Position numbers and translations under genes: made by a program
Notes under the pieces: model-generated
What the model was told of the DNA's origin: nothing
The model's database searches: none
The model's input: only the letters and a program-made list of their open reading frames with translations
Shown: in pieces, positions 9,213 to 19,200 of the stretch
Position numbering within the stretch: position 1 is the stretch's first letter
Layout of the letters: the number at the start of each line of letters is the position of its first letter
Assembly: GCA_900537185.1 (NCBI GenBank)
Contig: LS999826.1
Span: 1,134,379-1,198,378, forward strand
From: Cytophagales bacterium Alg240-R148
GTDB lineage: Bacteria; Bacteroidota; Bacteroidia; Cytophagales; Cyclobacteriaceae
DNA length: 64,000 bases
Direction of reading: 5' to 3'

Positions 9213-9919
9213 GAAATATTGTTGTTATAGGTCAGGTTGTTTTAATTCTGTTTTCTTGTACTCCAAAGCAAAGTGTAATAAGTGATGTAGATGGAATACT
9301 CTTTGTATTGAATAAAAACGCTGAGGAATTGAATGGAGAGATCAATGGCATCACTAAAAGAATAGAAAACGACTTGACGTTACAAGGGTATAAGTCGATT
9401 GCAGAACATCAAATAGGGCCATTATTCGAGAGTTTTTGGTTGGATTATAGAAACTTAGAAGTGGTTCTAGATCAATTGAGCAATGACATAACGGATATAG
9501 AAGCAAAGAACCTAATGGTTGATTGGTCCAAAATGAAAAGCATACCTTCTGAGTGGTTTCCCAATTATATTGATCAAGCTCGACTTAGCTGGAAGGAGCT
9601 TCGATTGCTATTAATATTGAAAAAAATAGAGGAACAAGAAAAAGCCATTCTGACATTAAAAGGTTTCTATAGTAGTGTTTCAAGAGGAGAAAACGAAAAT
9701 AAATGGTTTTTAACCAATGAAGGCGATGGAGCCAAATTAAATGGGTATACCCTTTTTACCTACTGGACTTTGCAATACAAAGGTCAAAATTTGCCCTTGC
9801 AAAATGGGCTGTACCGTACCCATAAAAACAAGCCTTTGCAGATACAAGAAGTAGAAGTGCAAGTTGCAAATGAGTGGGGAGAAATACGAATTTTTGATTT
9901 TGAAAAAGATTTCGAATAA
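9209..9919 (+). CDS. Lipoprotein of unknown function (second of a pair)
   Basis: 236 residues. Lipoprotein signal 'VVLILFSC' with Cys17. The body is hydrophilic and helical in the first half ('LNKNAEELNGEINGITKRIEN'), and beta-like at the C-terminus. Its layout (lipobox, helical N-terminus, C-terminal small domain of similar length) parallels the preceding gene, but I cannot show homology by eye. Start ATG overlaps the upstream stop (ATGA). Not recognised; cell-envelope location is the only supported statement. Confidence 0.7.
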   Translation: MRNIVVIGQVVLILFSCTPKQSVISDVDGILFVLNKNAEELNGEINGITKRIENDLTLQGYKSIAEHQIGPLFESFWLDYRNLEVVLDQLSNDITDIEAKNLMVDWSKMKSIPSEWFPNYIDQARLSWKELRLLLILKKIEEQEKAILTLKGFYSSVSRGENENKWFLTNEGDGAKLNGYTLFTYWTLQYKGQNLPLQNGLYRTHKNKPLQIQEVEVQVANEWGEIRIFDFEKDFE

Positions 9920-9921
9920 AA

Positions 9922-9948
9922 AAAGCCGATCCTTAAAGAATCGGCTTT
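9922..9948 (-). terminator. Terminator of the CAU tRNA gene
   Basis: The stem AAAGCCGAT / ATCGGCTTT is followed on the minus strand by a T-run (TTTTTTTATT), just after the tRNA 3' end. On the plus strand there is no T-run beyond the stem, so it mainly serves the tRNA. Confidence 0.7.
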
Positions 9949-9949
9949 G

Positions 9950-10023
9950 TGGGCCCACATGGGCTCGAACCATGGACCCCTTGATTATGAGTCAAGTGCT
10001 CTAACCAGCTGAGCTATAGGCCC
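9950..10023 (-). tRNA. tRNA with anticodon CAU (elongator Met, possibly Ile2)
   Basis: A 74-nt cloverleaf: acceptor GGGCCTA / TGGGCCC (one U:G), D arm with AGCTGGTTA loop, anticodon stem CTTGA/TCAAG around loop CTCATAA (anticodon CAU), T arm CATGG-TTCGAGC-CCATG, discriminator A. G1-C72 pairing rules out initiator tRNA. The D-arm and the GGGGTC after the anticodon stem resemble elongator tRNA-Met, but CAU can also be lysidine-modified Ile2 and the sequence alone does not settle it. CCA is not encoded. Confidence 0.93.
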
Positions 10024-10065
10024 CTTCAAGCAACTTTATAATTCGTTCTCTTGAATTTGGGAGTG

Positions 10066-10097
10066 CAATGTTACATATTTGTTGAATAATACACAAA
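10066..10097 (-). promoter_or_regulatory. Probable promoter of the CAU tRNA
   Basis: On the minus strand TTTG (10094-10097) and TAACATTG (10066-10073, one mismatch to TAnnTTTG) are separated by 20 bp. This is the Bacteroidota -33/-7 layout. The predicted transcript starts about 35 nt before the tRNA. Confidence 0.45.
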
Positions 10098-10111
10098 CAT
10101 TTTAATTAAAA

Positions 10112-10741
10112 ATGAAAAAAAATATCAAGAATTTGATTTTTGACTTGGGCGGTGTCTTTATTGACATTGATTACGCCCGATCTTTTGAGGCCATGAACCA
10201 ACTGAGTGGGGTGGATGTTCACCAGAAAATTAAGGAAGAAGCTGTTCAAAATCATTTCGATCGATATGAAATGGGCTTGATGTCGGATGGTGATTTTAGA
10301 GCAGGAGTAAGAGAGTTCTTTAGAATGGAGGTAGGCGATGTGGCATTTGACCAGGCTTGGAACGCCATGCTTGGTGGTATTCCCGAAAGCAGGGTGGACC
10401 ACTTGCTGGCCCTTCGAAAAAACTATCCCAGCTACTTATTAAGTAACACCAATAACATCCATATCAAATATGTTCTGAAAGTTCTTCAGGATTCAACAAA
10501 TTATTCTAATTTTGATCAGCTTTTTGATAAGGTATATTATTCACACCAAGTGAATATGAGAAAGCCCAATCAAGACATATACCAATTTGTATTAGAAGAA
10601 AATAATTTGGAAGGAAGTGAATCCATCTTTTTTGATGACACGCAATTGAATTTAACGGGTGCGGCAGCAACAGGTTTGCATACCTACCACGTACTTTCTC
10701 CTGAGCAAATGTTTAAGGATATAACCAGTGGAAGACTTTAA
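10112..10741 (+). CDS. HAD-superfamily phosphatase (YihX-like)
   Basis: 209 residues. Motif I is 'IFDLGGVFIDIDY' with nucleophile Asp; the second Asp of DxD is replaced by Gly, as is usual in the 'DLGG/DLGN' group to which E. coli YihX (a glucose-1-phosphatase) belongs. Motif II 'LLSNTN', motif III Lys in 'NMRKPNQDIYQ', motif IV 'IFFDDTQLNLTGA'. The alpha-helical C1 cap lies between motifs I and II. Predicted cytoplasmic phosphomonoesterase; substrate unknown. The 3' end overlaps the M50 protease by 14 bp, suggesting one operon. Confidence 0.88.
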   Translation: MKKNIKNLIFDLGGVFIDIDYARSFEAMNQLSGVDVHQKIKEEAVQNHFDRYEMGLMSDGDFRAGVREFFRMEVGDVAFDQAWNAMLGGIPESRVDHLLALRKNYPSYLLSNTNNIHIKYVLKVLQDSTNYSNFDQLFDKVYYSHQVNMRKPNQDIYQFVLEENNLEGSESIFFDDTQLNLTGAAATGLHTYHVLSPEQMFKDITSGRL

Positions 10742-12008
10742 AACTAAAAAATACTATTGGATCAGAATCACTTTGTTTGTTCTGACCGTCGTTACAACTA
10801 CCTTGGCAGGTGCAGAGTGGATCAATGGCAGCACGTTTATGCCGATTATTCCAGATCCAATGGGCTGGGAAGAGTTTTTGTCTGGCTTCCGGTTTTCAAT
10901 ACCTTTTTTACTGATTCTTACTGCCCATGAATTTGGACACTATTTTACTGCTATAAAAAATAATGTATCGGTAACTTTACCCGCCTACCTGCCATTTTGG
11001 TTGGGTTTTGTTTTTGGTTTGCCGTCCATTGGTACATTTGGCGCTTTTATTCAATTAAGGAGCAAAAATATCAGCAAAGTACAACACTTTGATATCGGAA
11101 TTGCTGGGCCCTTGGCTGGGTTTGTAGTGGCCATTGTAGTTTTATTGATAGGCTATACAAATTTACCACCAAAAGAATCTGTTTTTGACATTCACCCAGA
11201 ATATGAATACTTCGGATCGGAATTTGAAAACTATGTGTATACCACAGACTCTATTGTCCACAACGATGCTTTCAAAGCCGTTACGGGCAAAGAGTTAAAA
11301 TACGACAGTGCCGTTTTTGATACTTCTTATCCTAAGCTAGCCATGGGAAAAAATTTAATTATGGTGTTCATGGAAGCCTACGTTGTGCAAGACAAATCCA
11401 GAATACCCAACGACTTTGAAATATTCCATAACCCATGGCTGTTTGCTGGGTATTTGGCTCTTTTGTTCACTGCGTTGAACCTTTTGCCTATTGGGCAATT
11501 GGATGGTGGACATATTTTATACGGTCTTGTTGGCCATACATGGCATAAAAGAGTGGCCTCGGTATTGTTTGTTGGATTTGTGTTTTACGCGGGGATGGGA
11601 GTAGTGTCTCTTGCGCTGCCATTCGATAGTTTTTTACTGTATTCGGCCATTTACATTTGGTTGCTGAAAGTAATTTTTAATGGATTGAAAATTGGTCAGA
11701 AAGATACATGGCTGGTAGCCGTTTCTGTTTATGCCGTACAATTTGGTTTCGGTTATTTTATGGGGCCAATAGAGGGTTATTCTGGTTGGTTGTTGTTTGC
11801 TTTTATTATTGGTAAATTCATAGGCGTGGAACATCCAAAAGGCAACAAGGCAAAAACAGTTCGGGTACTGACAGAAGATGGTGTGGTATTGGTGGAGGAG
11901 AAAGAAAAAGAAGAGCCAGCACTAGACCTTAATAGAAAAATTCTGGGTTGGCTGGCCTTGGTTATATTAATTTTGTGTTTTACGCCTGCTCCGTTAAGTT
12001 ATATTTAA
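10728..12008 (+). CDS. Site-2-protease-type membrane metallopeptidase (M50)
   Basis: 426 residues, GTG start inside the end of the HAD gene. Hydrophobic helices span the protein. The zinc motif HEFGH (His67, Glu68, His71) lies in helix 2, followed by 'IGIAGPLAGFVVA'; the third ligand is Asp259 in 'LNLLPIGQLDGGHILYG', the family's NPDG/LDG motif. Such enzymes cut transmembrane segments inside the membrane. No PDZ domain is apparent between the two motifs; instead there is a soluble insert (about residues 145-225). Substrate unknown; ends 4 bp overlapping the convergent rhodanese gene. Confidence 0.9.
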   Translation: MEDFKTKKYYWIRITLFVLTVVTTTLAGAEWINGSTFMPIIPDPMGWEEFLSGFRFSIPFLLILTAHEFGHYFTAIKNNVSVTLPAYLPFWLGFVFGLPSIGTFGAFIQLRSKNISKVQHFDIGIAGPLAGFVVAIVVLLIGYTNLPPKESVFDIHPEYEYFGSEFENYVYTTDSIVHNDAFKAVTGKELKYDSAVFDTSYPKLAMGKNLIMVFMEAYVVQDKSRIPNDFEIFHNPWLFAGYLALLFTALNLLPIGQLDGGHILYGLVGHTWHKRVASVLFVGFVFYAGMGVVSLALPFDSFLLYSAIYIWLLKVIFNGLKIGQKDTWLVAVSVYAVQFGFGYFMGPIEGYSGWLLFAFIIGKFIGVEHPKGNKAKTVRVLTEDGVVLVEEKEKEEPALDLNRKILGWLALVILILCFTPAPLSYI

Positions 12009-12298
12009 GCGAGGTAGGCTTCGATTCCTCCAGTCAAATTGATGACTTTATTGAATCCATTTTTAGTTAAGAATTTGTAAGCTTGTTTGCTTCTGCTACC
12101 CGATTTACAATGCACCACAAATTCAGTGTTTTTATAGGCGCTTAATTGTAGCAATTGTTCCGGTAAACTGTGCAATGGAATGTTGGTGGCGCCGATGTTT
12201 TCTTCTTCAAACTCCCAAGGTTCTCGCACATCGATTACCAACAACTCGGTGTTGTTTGCTCTTTGTATTTTTAATTCTGCCGCACTAATCTCATTCAT
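12005..12298 (-). CDS. Single-domain rhodanese-like protein
   Basis: 97 residues forming one rhodanese domain: 'LLVIDVREPWEFEEENI' (CH2A-like), active-site loop 'HCKSGSRS' with the catalytic Cys, and 'VINLTGGIEAY' near the C-terminus. Such cytoplasmic domains carry a persulfide or transfer sulfur; partner unknown. It starts 4 bp after the T9SS protein gene on the same strand, so it is the last gene of the ddl-PASTA-T9SS unit. Confidence 0.9.
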   Translation of the reverse strand: MNEISAAELKIQRANNTELLVIDVREPWEFEEENIGATNIPLHSLPEQLLQLSAYKNTEFVVHCKSGSRSKQAYKFLTKNGFNKVINLTGGIEAYLA

Positions 12299-12302
12299 AT
12301 AA

Positions 12303-14201
12303 TTATTGGTTTAGGGTTATTTTAAAGCTTCTGGTTTGCTTTTTATTTCTAGTTTGGATAATGTACAAGCCATTGGGGTAGCCTGATAATTGGACTGTAG
12401 CGCCTTGTTGTTCGTAAACAATGGGAACCGATATTTGCTGGCCCAACGCGTCCATTACAACCACCTTCTCCACTTTGTTTGGTAGGTGGATCATGCCTTT
12501 GGTTGGGTTGGGGTAGGGGTGTGCTGCTTTGGTAGCTGGATCTAAGCCTGTAACACTGGATATTTCTTCCCCAAAAACGGGGCGAATCATCAAACTGCCC
12601 TTTACAAAAGAATTTTGAAGCCAAGTTCCGTTCAGGTTGTAGTACATCTTATCGCCATTGTCAAAATTTCTATCCGCACCAATGCTTATTCTATCGGTAG
12701 TAAATTGTTGAAGGCCAATAAAAAAGGTGTCCACCGGAACAACGGTCCAATCGAACAGGTACCTTCTAAATTCGTTGAGTTGTGAAGTTTGTTCTACGTT
12801 GGTTTGCAAGGTATACAGCACCTCACCAGGAAACCCATTGTCCGAATCCCAGACCATTAAGTTAATTCTTTTACCTACCGAATTGGTGCCTATATAAGGG
12901 AAGTATACGTCTATTCCTACCATGTGTTGGTCCGCTTCGTCTCCACCTATCACGGCAAATTTTTGTGCAACAAAACTGCCTTCTCCTGTTACTCCTGCAC
13001 CCCATTCTGCTGTTCCGTCGTCATAGGCGTAATAATTAGATAACCTGAGGTGGTATCCAACGCTATCGTTTACACTAAAATCCAAAGGTGCAAAGTGGGG
13101 TAGGTAATTGTTGGGGTTGTCTTCTGTTAAAGATATTCTAATTTCAATGTCCAAACTATCGGCATTGGTATCAAATGTACCTTCATCCAACAATTCAATA
13201 CCGGTAACATGGCGCAATTCTCTGGATTTGACCCCAGACGCAGATGGTCCACCAAGCTCTTCTAATAAATGTTTGGTTGTAACTCCCGTTCCAGCTGTAT
13301 AGGCTGTATTGATATATTCCAATGTGGCTTTAACCCCAAAAATGGTTTCGGAGTCTAAATTGTACACATCAAATTCTAAAAAATCGAACAAGTTAAGCCC
13401 CATAGGTCTTTTTAAGAAATGTTGGTAGGGGATTCCAGTATAATCAGCAAAGGGAGAAGTCACTTGGTTGGTAAGCCCTTTGTCAGGAGAATAAGTGTCG
13501 TTACCGTCCCTCAATACATTCAAGTAAATATAATCTAGGTTCCAAGTATCGTACGGGCCACTTTGCCTTCCTTCTGCCCTGAATCGAAATTTGAAATTGT
13601 CATGCAGGTACTTGGATTCCATTACTGGTCTTAGAACAATCGCAAACGTATCTTCTCGGCTGTTGTTCAATCCCAAGGTATCCCATACTGCAAGGTCCCA
13701 AACGCCATCGTCTTTTAAAAAGTCAAGAATAAATGAATCGGAGTCGTTGGGCTCATTTCCATTGCCCGTATATTGGTAGTAAAAAGAGAGGTAGATGGCA
13801 TCTCCTGCTGTATAAGAACTTAAATCGATGGCTTGTGAGGTCAAAGTGTCTGTTGGGCCTTCATCGAAAATACCCAACGAATATGGCAAACCATCCCCTC
13901 TGCTACCATTAAAAGAGGCTACGTTAACAGTTGGGGCATTCAGGCCAATTCCTGGATTGATTTCAACATTGAAACCATCTGGTCCGGATTCCCAAATGGA
14001 ATCTTTTGGAAACCCAGTGTCCGTAGAGAAATCATCCCAAAATGGCAATTCAAGCAGGGTTGCTTCTGTTTTAGCCCGACCATCCTTTTTAATTTTGGCC
14101 GCAGCACCGTGCTTTTTCAAAGGGGATATTTGAATTTGCCCTTGTGTAAAACAAGGGATTAATAAAAATAAAAGTCCATATAAAAAGTTAATCTTGTTCA
14201 T
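12303..14201 (-). CDS. Large secreted protein with T9SS type A sorting domain
   Basis: 632 residues from the ATG at 14201, which starts a signal peptide ('NKINFLYGLLFLLIPCFTQGQ'); an upstream in-frame start would lie within the preceding gene. The beta-rich body has 'PFWDDFSTD' near the N-terminus, typical of lectin/jelly-roll-like secreted Bacteroidota proteins. The last 75 residues ('HPYPNPTKGMIHL', 'NGLYIIQT', 'RSFKITL') are a type A C-terminal sorting domain for type IX export and surface attachment. No enzymatic motif seen. Its start overlaps the PASTA gene by 14 bp. Confidence 0.85.
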   Translation of the reverse strand: MNKINFLYGLLFLLIPCFTQGQIQISPLKKHGAAAKIKKDGRAKTEATLLELPFWDDFSTDTGFPKDSIWESGPDGFNVEINPGIGLNAPTVNVASFNGSRGDGLPYSLGIFDEGPTDTLTSQAIDLSSYTAGDAIYLSFYYQYTGNGNEPNDSDSFILDFLKDDGVWDLAVWDTLGLNNSREDTFAIVLRPVMESKYLHDNFKFRFRAEGRQSGPYDTWNLDYIYLNVLRDGNDTYSPDKGLTNQVTSPFADYTGIPYQHFLKRPMGLNLFDFLEFDVYNLDSETIFGVKATLEYINTAYTAGTGVTTKHLLEELGGPSASGVKSRELRHVTGIELLDEGTFDTNADSLDIEIRISLTEDNPNNYLPHFAPLDFSVNDSVGYHLRLSNYYAYDDGTAEWGAGVTGEGSFVAQKFAVIGGDEADQHMVGIDVYFPYIGTNSVGKRINLMVWDSDNGFPGEVLYTLQTNVEQTSQLNEFRRYLFDWTVVPVDTFFIGLQQFTTDRISIGADRNFDNGDKMYYNLNGTWLQNSFVKGSLMIRPVFGEEISSVTGLDPATKAAHPYPNPTKGMIHLPNKVEKVVVMDALGQQISVPIVYEQQGATVQLSGYPNGLYIIQTRNKKQTRSFKITLNQ

Positions 14202-15039
14202 TGGCCGTGCTGTCCATTTGATTTTTTTGAAACTCCAACGCCATAAAACGCTGCTCGTATTCTTCAAATTTTGTAGAGTCGTATTGCGGAACAATCCATA
14301 AATCGATGTGGGTCCCCATTCTTACCGTATCCCGTTTGTGAGATACTTTGTATATAAAACCAGGTGCATTGCTGGAATCCCCTAAGTTGCGAAGTTTTCC
14401 TAGCTCTAAACCAGAACCCAACAACAAATATTTGGAATCCTCAAACGGAGTGCCATAGATATTGTCAACTATTTGACTCATAATTATCAGGCCATTCCTT
14501 CCACCATCGCCAACATCCAAGGTCAGCTTAGAGCCTTTAGGGATTCTGGTACCGGCCTCAATAGGTTTGCCGTTGTAGTAAACCTTTCTTACCGTATTGT
14601 GGCCAATGTGGGGTACCCAATTCCATTTTTCAATCTTCAAATCATTTGCTTTAATAAGCAATTGCGCATTTTTTAAGGTGCCCTCAATTAATTGTGGTAC
14701 AGGAACACTCGGTGGGGTAAGGCTATTGACCGAAAGGAATATCTTTCTGTTTTCTTTGACTCTGGATCCTGCCTCTGGAAACTGTTTAAGAATGGTCAAC
14801 GGAGGTAGATCTTCTGCGTAAGCGCTGTCGTTAATTTCATAGCGCAATTGTCTTTTGATGACCTTAGACTCCAATTCGTCGACATGGGATTTAATAAGAT
14901 TCGGTACAACAATCGTTTCTCCGTGGTTGGTAGTTTGAGGCAAATAGAGAAAGAAAAATGCAAAAACTGTTGTGCATAAAAAGGCAACTGCAATAACAGC
15001 GCTTAGAAGTAATTTTTTTAATGAAGTAGTTTTTTTCAT
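14188..15039 (-). CDS. Membrane-anchored triple-PASTA protein without kinase domain
   Basis: 283 residues. One N-terminal transmembrane helix (about 10-35) is followed by three extracytoplasmic PASTA units: about 38-105 ('VVPNLIKSHVDELESK'), 108-180 ('PVPQLIEGTLKNAQLLI') and 182-255 ('IIMSQIVDNIYG'). PASTA domains bind peptidoglycan fragments, or act as scaffolds, in Ser/Thr kinases and PBPs; here neither is attached. Lying 22 bp downstream of ddl, it is probably a periplasmic peptidoglycan-associated factor (inference from domain and context). Confidence 0.87.
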   Translation of the reverse strand: MKKTTSLKKLLLSAVIAVAFLCTTVFAFFFLYLPQTTNHGETIVVPNLIKSHVDELESKVIKRQLRYEINDSAYAEDLPPLTILKQFPEAGSRVKENRKIFLSVNSLTPPSVPVPQLIEGTLKNAQLLIKANDLKIEKWNWVPHIGHNTVRKVYYNGKPIEAGTRIPKGSKLTLDVGDGGRNGLIIMSQIVDNIYGTPFEDSKYLLLGSGLELGKLRNLGDSSNAPGFIYKVSHKRDTVRMGTHIDLWIVPQYDSTKFEEYEQRFMALEFQKNQMDSTANEQD

Positions 15040-15061
15040 TGTTTGATTTTATCCAATAGGA

Positions 15062-16150
15062 CTATCCGTCCAATTCATTTCCAAATTCAGTTTCTAATCT
15101 ATTTTCACTTTTAAACCGTTCTAGGGTCAGGCCTACGATTTTAGTGATCAAACCTTTGAACTCCAAACCGTGTTGTTTCCATAGCGCAGGAAACATACTG
15201 CTGTCGGTGAAGCCAGGGATTGAATTAATTTCATTGATGTATACTTTGTTTTCATCAGATAAAAAGACATCCACTCGTGCAAAATCCTGACATTCCAAAA
15301 CATGGTAGGCCAAAAGTGCTTGTTCCTGAATGGTAGTTGCCGTTTTGGTATCTATAGCAGCTGGCACTTTAATGCTAACGGCATTTTTATCTAAATATTT
15401 GGCTTCAAAAGTATAAAACTTGTAGGCATCCGAAAGGACAATTTCACCTGGAAGCGATGCTTTAGCATTTGCACCATTGCCCAAGATGGCACACTCCAAT
15501 TCTCGCCCATGAATAAATTCTTCCACAATAATGGTGTTGTCGTACTTAAACCCTTCTTCTAACGCTGCGGGCAACTCACTTTCTTTTTCTACTTTTACAA
15601 TGCCCACGCTAGACCCTAAATTGGCGGGTTTGATTATAAACTCATTGCCCAACGCTTGTATTAAATGTTCATAGCGAATGCTGTCTTTATCTTCGTATTG
15701 GAATATTTTAAATTTGTTGATGAAAACCCCAGATTCCTTTAAAAGCTTTTTGGTCATGGTTTTGCTCATGGCTACAGATGAACCCAGAACTCCAGAGCCA
15801 ACACATGGACAGTGGATGGCTTTTAACAAACCTTGTACGCTGCCGTCTTCTCCATCTGTTCCATGAAGTACCGGAAAAACAACATCCAAGGGGAGGGGGG
15901 TGCCAGTATTGGTTGCTACAAATGTAGGCTGGGAGCGGTCCAATGCAAGTTGCAATGGGCTTCCCGACTCAATATCGCTTTGTACGCCATCTGTTACATA
16001 CCAATGTCCTTTTTCAGAAATCCCCAGCGCAGTTACTTCAAATAAATCTTTGTCAATATAATGGAAAACGTTTTTTGCAGAACGGATCGAAATTTTGTGT
16101 TCTACAGACTTTCCACCATACAGTATTCCTATTTTTGTTTTATTTTTCAT
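15062..16150 (-). CDS. ddl: D-alanine--D-alanine ligase
   Basis: 362 residues. Joins two D-Ala with ATP in peptidoglycan precursor synthesis in the cytoplasm. N-terminal 'GILYGGKSVEHKISI', substrate loop 'HGTDGEDGSVQGLL', ATP-grasp motifs 'FIIKPANLGSSVGIVKV', 'EEFIHGRELECA' and the metal/D-Ala motif 'YINEINSIPGFT' are all present. I use the ATG at 16150 rather than one at 16171, because an exact -7 box (16169-16176, minus strand) predicts transcription starting near 16162. First gene of a unit with the PASTA protein, T9SS protein and rhodanese. Confidence 0.95.
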   Translation of the reverse strand: MKNKTKIGILYGGKSVEHKISIRSAKNVFHYIDKDLFEVTALGISEKGHWYVTDGVQSDIESGSPLQLALDRSQPTFVATNTGTPLPLDVVFPVLHGTDGEDGSVQGLLKAIHCPCVGSGVLGSSVAMSKTMTKKLLKESGVFINKFKIFQYEDKDSIRYEHLIQALGNEFIIKPANLGSSVGIVKVEKESELPAALEEGFKYDNTIIVEEFIHGRELECAILGNGANAKASLPGEIVLSDAYKFYTFEAKYLDKNAVSIKVPAAIDTKTATTIQEQALLAYHVLECQDFARVDVFLSDENKVYINEINSIPGFTDSSMFPALWKQHGLEFKGLITKIVGLTLERFKSENRLETEFGNELDG

Positions 16151-16168
16151 TGGCAAAATATTCACAAA

Positions 16169-16176
16169 CAAATATA
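16169..16176 (-). promoter_or_regulatory. -7 promoter box of ddl
   Basis: TATATTTG on the minus strand, an exact match to the Bacteroidota TAnnTTTG box, 19 bp before the ddl ATG. A clear -33 TTTG is not seen. Confidence 0.55.
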
Positions 16177-16220
16177 AAAATTAACCCTTCTTTTACCACA
16201 TCAGCGTTCAAAAAAGAATT

Positions 16221-19200
16221 TCAATTCTTTATTACTCTAAAAGTTTGTTGTTCATTTTCAGTTCTTACCACCACCAAATAAACACCATATTTCAAATAGT
16301 CGAAAGTAATGGTTTTAGTCTGATTGAGTATATTCGAGAAAGATACAGACTGAATTTGTTTTCCTTGCATATCAAAAATTCCTACTGCCACAGCACTTTT
16401 TTCTTTCAGGTTAAAAGTCAGTTGCACTTTGTTGTTGTGTACAAGGGTTGGATATACCCCAATAGTTGCAGGAGTAATATCTAGGGCATATGGATCATCA
16501 TTTTCATAAATTCGCAATTGCTTTAAATATAAATTGTTGTTGTTGAAATTGGTTGTTTTAAAAGCAATTCTGACATCGGACATTCCAATGTAATCGTTGA
16601 GTAGTAAAAATTGTTGCCGCCATTGGGTGGGCTCGGTAGGTTCAAAACTACCTGCAATTTCAGCAGTTTTTAAGGCATGACCGGATTTGTTGTAGAGTAC
16701 GTCAGTGAACGATTTCCCGCAATCGGTAGATACCAGTATTTCTAATATATCACTCTCTCCATTGATATAGGAATACGCATACTCAAACGTCAAACTGGCC
16801 TTTTCTGCTTGAGAAAAATCAAGAATTGGACTGACCAGCCATTGGGCATCGAGCAATAGCAGGTTTTGAAAGTGGTTGACATAATAAGATTGAGTGGCTT
16901 CGTGGAAGGTCCAATTGTAACTGCTGGTGTTGTCTATAACCGTCCATGTAGTGGATTCTATAGGTACATCTGTGTTTAAATTGGTTGGGATGGTCTCTTG
17001 ATCGAGACTGACAACATAGCTTAGGGTAACAGTATTGTTGGAAGGCTCCAAGTCGGTTTGTCCATCAAAAGACACAAGCTCTACTGTTACCTTGCCTTGT
17101 GCCGGTAAGTTGCTTTGCGCAATGGAGTAGGTCATTGCTTCACCTGGACTTAAATTTTGATTGCTGTAGAGTTCTTCCGTTAAACCAATGTCGTCAACAA
17201 AATACCGCAGTTTAAAATCATTCACAGTTTCTGTACCATTGTTTATTACCGTGGTAGTGATGTTTTGAGGTACTTCACAAGGCGCCAACCCTGGTTCGGG
17301 CAGGCTTTTGATGGCTGCATCGTATATCCCTGAGTTGGAAATATAAATATCGTCCAAATAAATGTTATTGCCGTAGCCGTTGGTACTTCGGAATGCAATT
17401 TGAATGCCATCGTATCCCTTATAAGCTTGTAAGGAAAGTGTTACTTTTTCCCAGCTGGCAGCAGAAGTTGGCAAGTAATCGCTTCCACCGCTAGGGTCCG
17501 TTTCTAATGTTTCTCCTTTTTTATCAAAAATTGTATTGGAGGCATGGAAAGTGTTGCCACAGTCTGTAGATACTACTACGGAGAAAGCATCGTCATAACC
17601 TGAGAAATGAGCGTAGGCATAAGAAAAACTAAGGCTCAAACCATCTACATCGTTGGTATTGATGATGGGGCTTTTGTACCAGTCCATTTCACCGTATTCC
17701 TCATAACTATAACAATTAATAAACAAAGCTTTGTTGGAGGGGCTGGCAGCCGGAGCAGTTTTGAGGTTCCAGGTTTTAAGGGCATCGGGGTTGTGAATTA
17801 CCCAATCTGGTGACAACACATCAAAATCTAGTTCTATTGGGAAAGTTGCGGTAGCAATTGGTTCTTCTAAAACTACTGACAAAGTATTGTTTGCTGAATT
17901 TTCATCGCTTCCATTGTTAACTTCTGTTATTTCAAATACCACAATGTCTTGGTCCATGACATCCAATAAATCGAATGCTACTTCTGTAACGCCTAACGGG
18001 GGAAGGGCCAAAACAAATTCTTTGGTTTCTTTAATTTGTCCGTTTACGGTGAGTTCAATAACAAATTGGTCGATGTTGTTTGGACCATAATTTCTTATTT
18101 CAATTGCAGGTAGGCTGCTGCTCGAACATAAATATTTTTTTGGTGCCGTTATGGATCGAATGCCTAAGTCATTGTCTGTTACAACAGGTGCAACCAGTCC
18201 TTTGGAGGTGGTTAAACTCAACCTTCTTGGACTATTTTCTATAACCGTGCGCATCCGGTCTTTTTGGTCTTGGGTAAAAACATTCATGCATACATCATTG
18301 GTGTAATCCATGTAGTTTTGAAACATATCTGGCAAGTCTCCAGCTCCTTCATTACAAGAGTTCCGGCCCGGGTAGGTACATGGGCTTCCCAAGCTGATGT
18401 TGGAAGAAGATTGCAAAGGCGTGTCGCTGCAATAATCGTCTACACCACAGCCTCCATCGCCCCAAATGTGCCTCAGGCCTAGGTAATGCCCAATTTCATG
18501 CGTCAAAGTCCTTCCTAGATCGTATTTGCTATTGAGGTTGGCCAATGGGTATTTATCTACGGATCCCGTAACGGTATAATCTATTACGACACCATCTGTC
18601 AATCTGTTTTGCGTTGCATTTTCCATTCCAGGTAAATCGGTGTCCGGAAATTGGGCATAACCCAACAACCCTCCCGTTAGATCGGTTACCCACACATTGA
18701 GGTAGTCTTCAGCTGGCCAATAACTCAAGGCTTTCATGGTCGAAAATTCACTCAATGCCCAAGACTGCCCAGAATTCATTCTAACAATGCCATTGGTGGG
18801 CAGGCCTTCTTTGTCTTGAAGTGCCATGACAAATTCAATTTCAATATCAGCTGCTACCGGCTGAAAATCGATTGGCGTATCGGCTTTGTCGCTATTGGTC
18901 CTTCTAAAATCTTCATTAATTACATCCAGCTGAGATAAGATTTGCTCGTCGGTTAAATTGGTTCCGGTACCCAGCGCTTCTCCTTGGTGCAAAATGTGGA
19001 ATACCACTGGAATGGTCAGAACGGTTGCCTCGGTTTTTGTTCTTTGTTTGGAGGTGTTCTTTGCTATTTTTTGGTCAAGCCAATGCTCAAAAATGTTTTC
19101 GTTGTAGTGCTGGTCTTTGTTTTTTTTCTGGAGCAGTTGGTTGTATTCTTCTACACCACATTTATCTTGCCCAACCGCAGTATAATGAACCAAACTAAAA

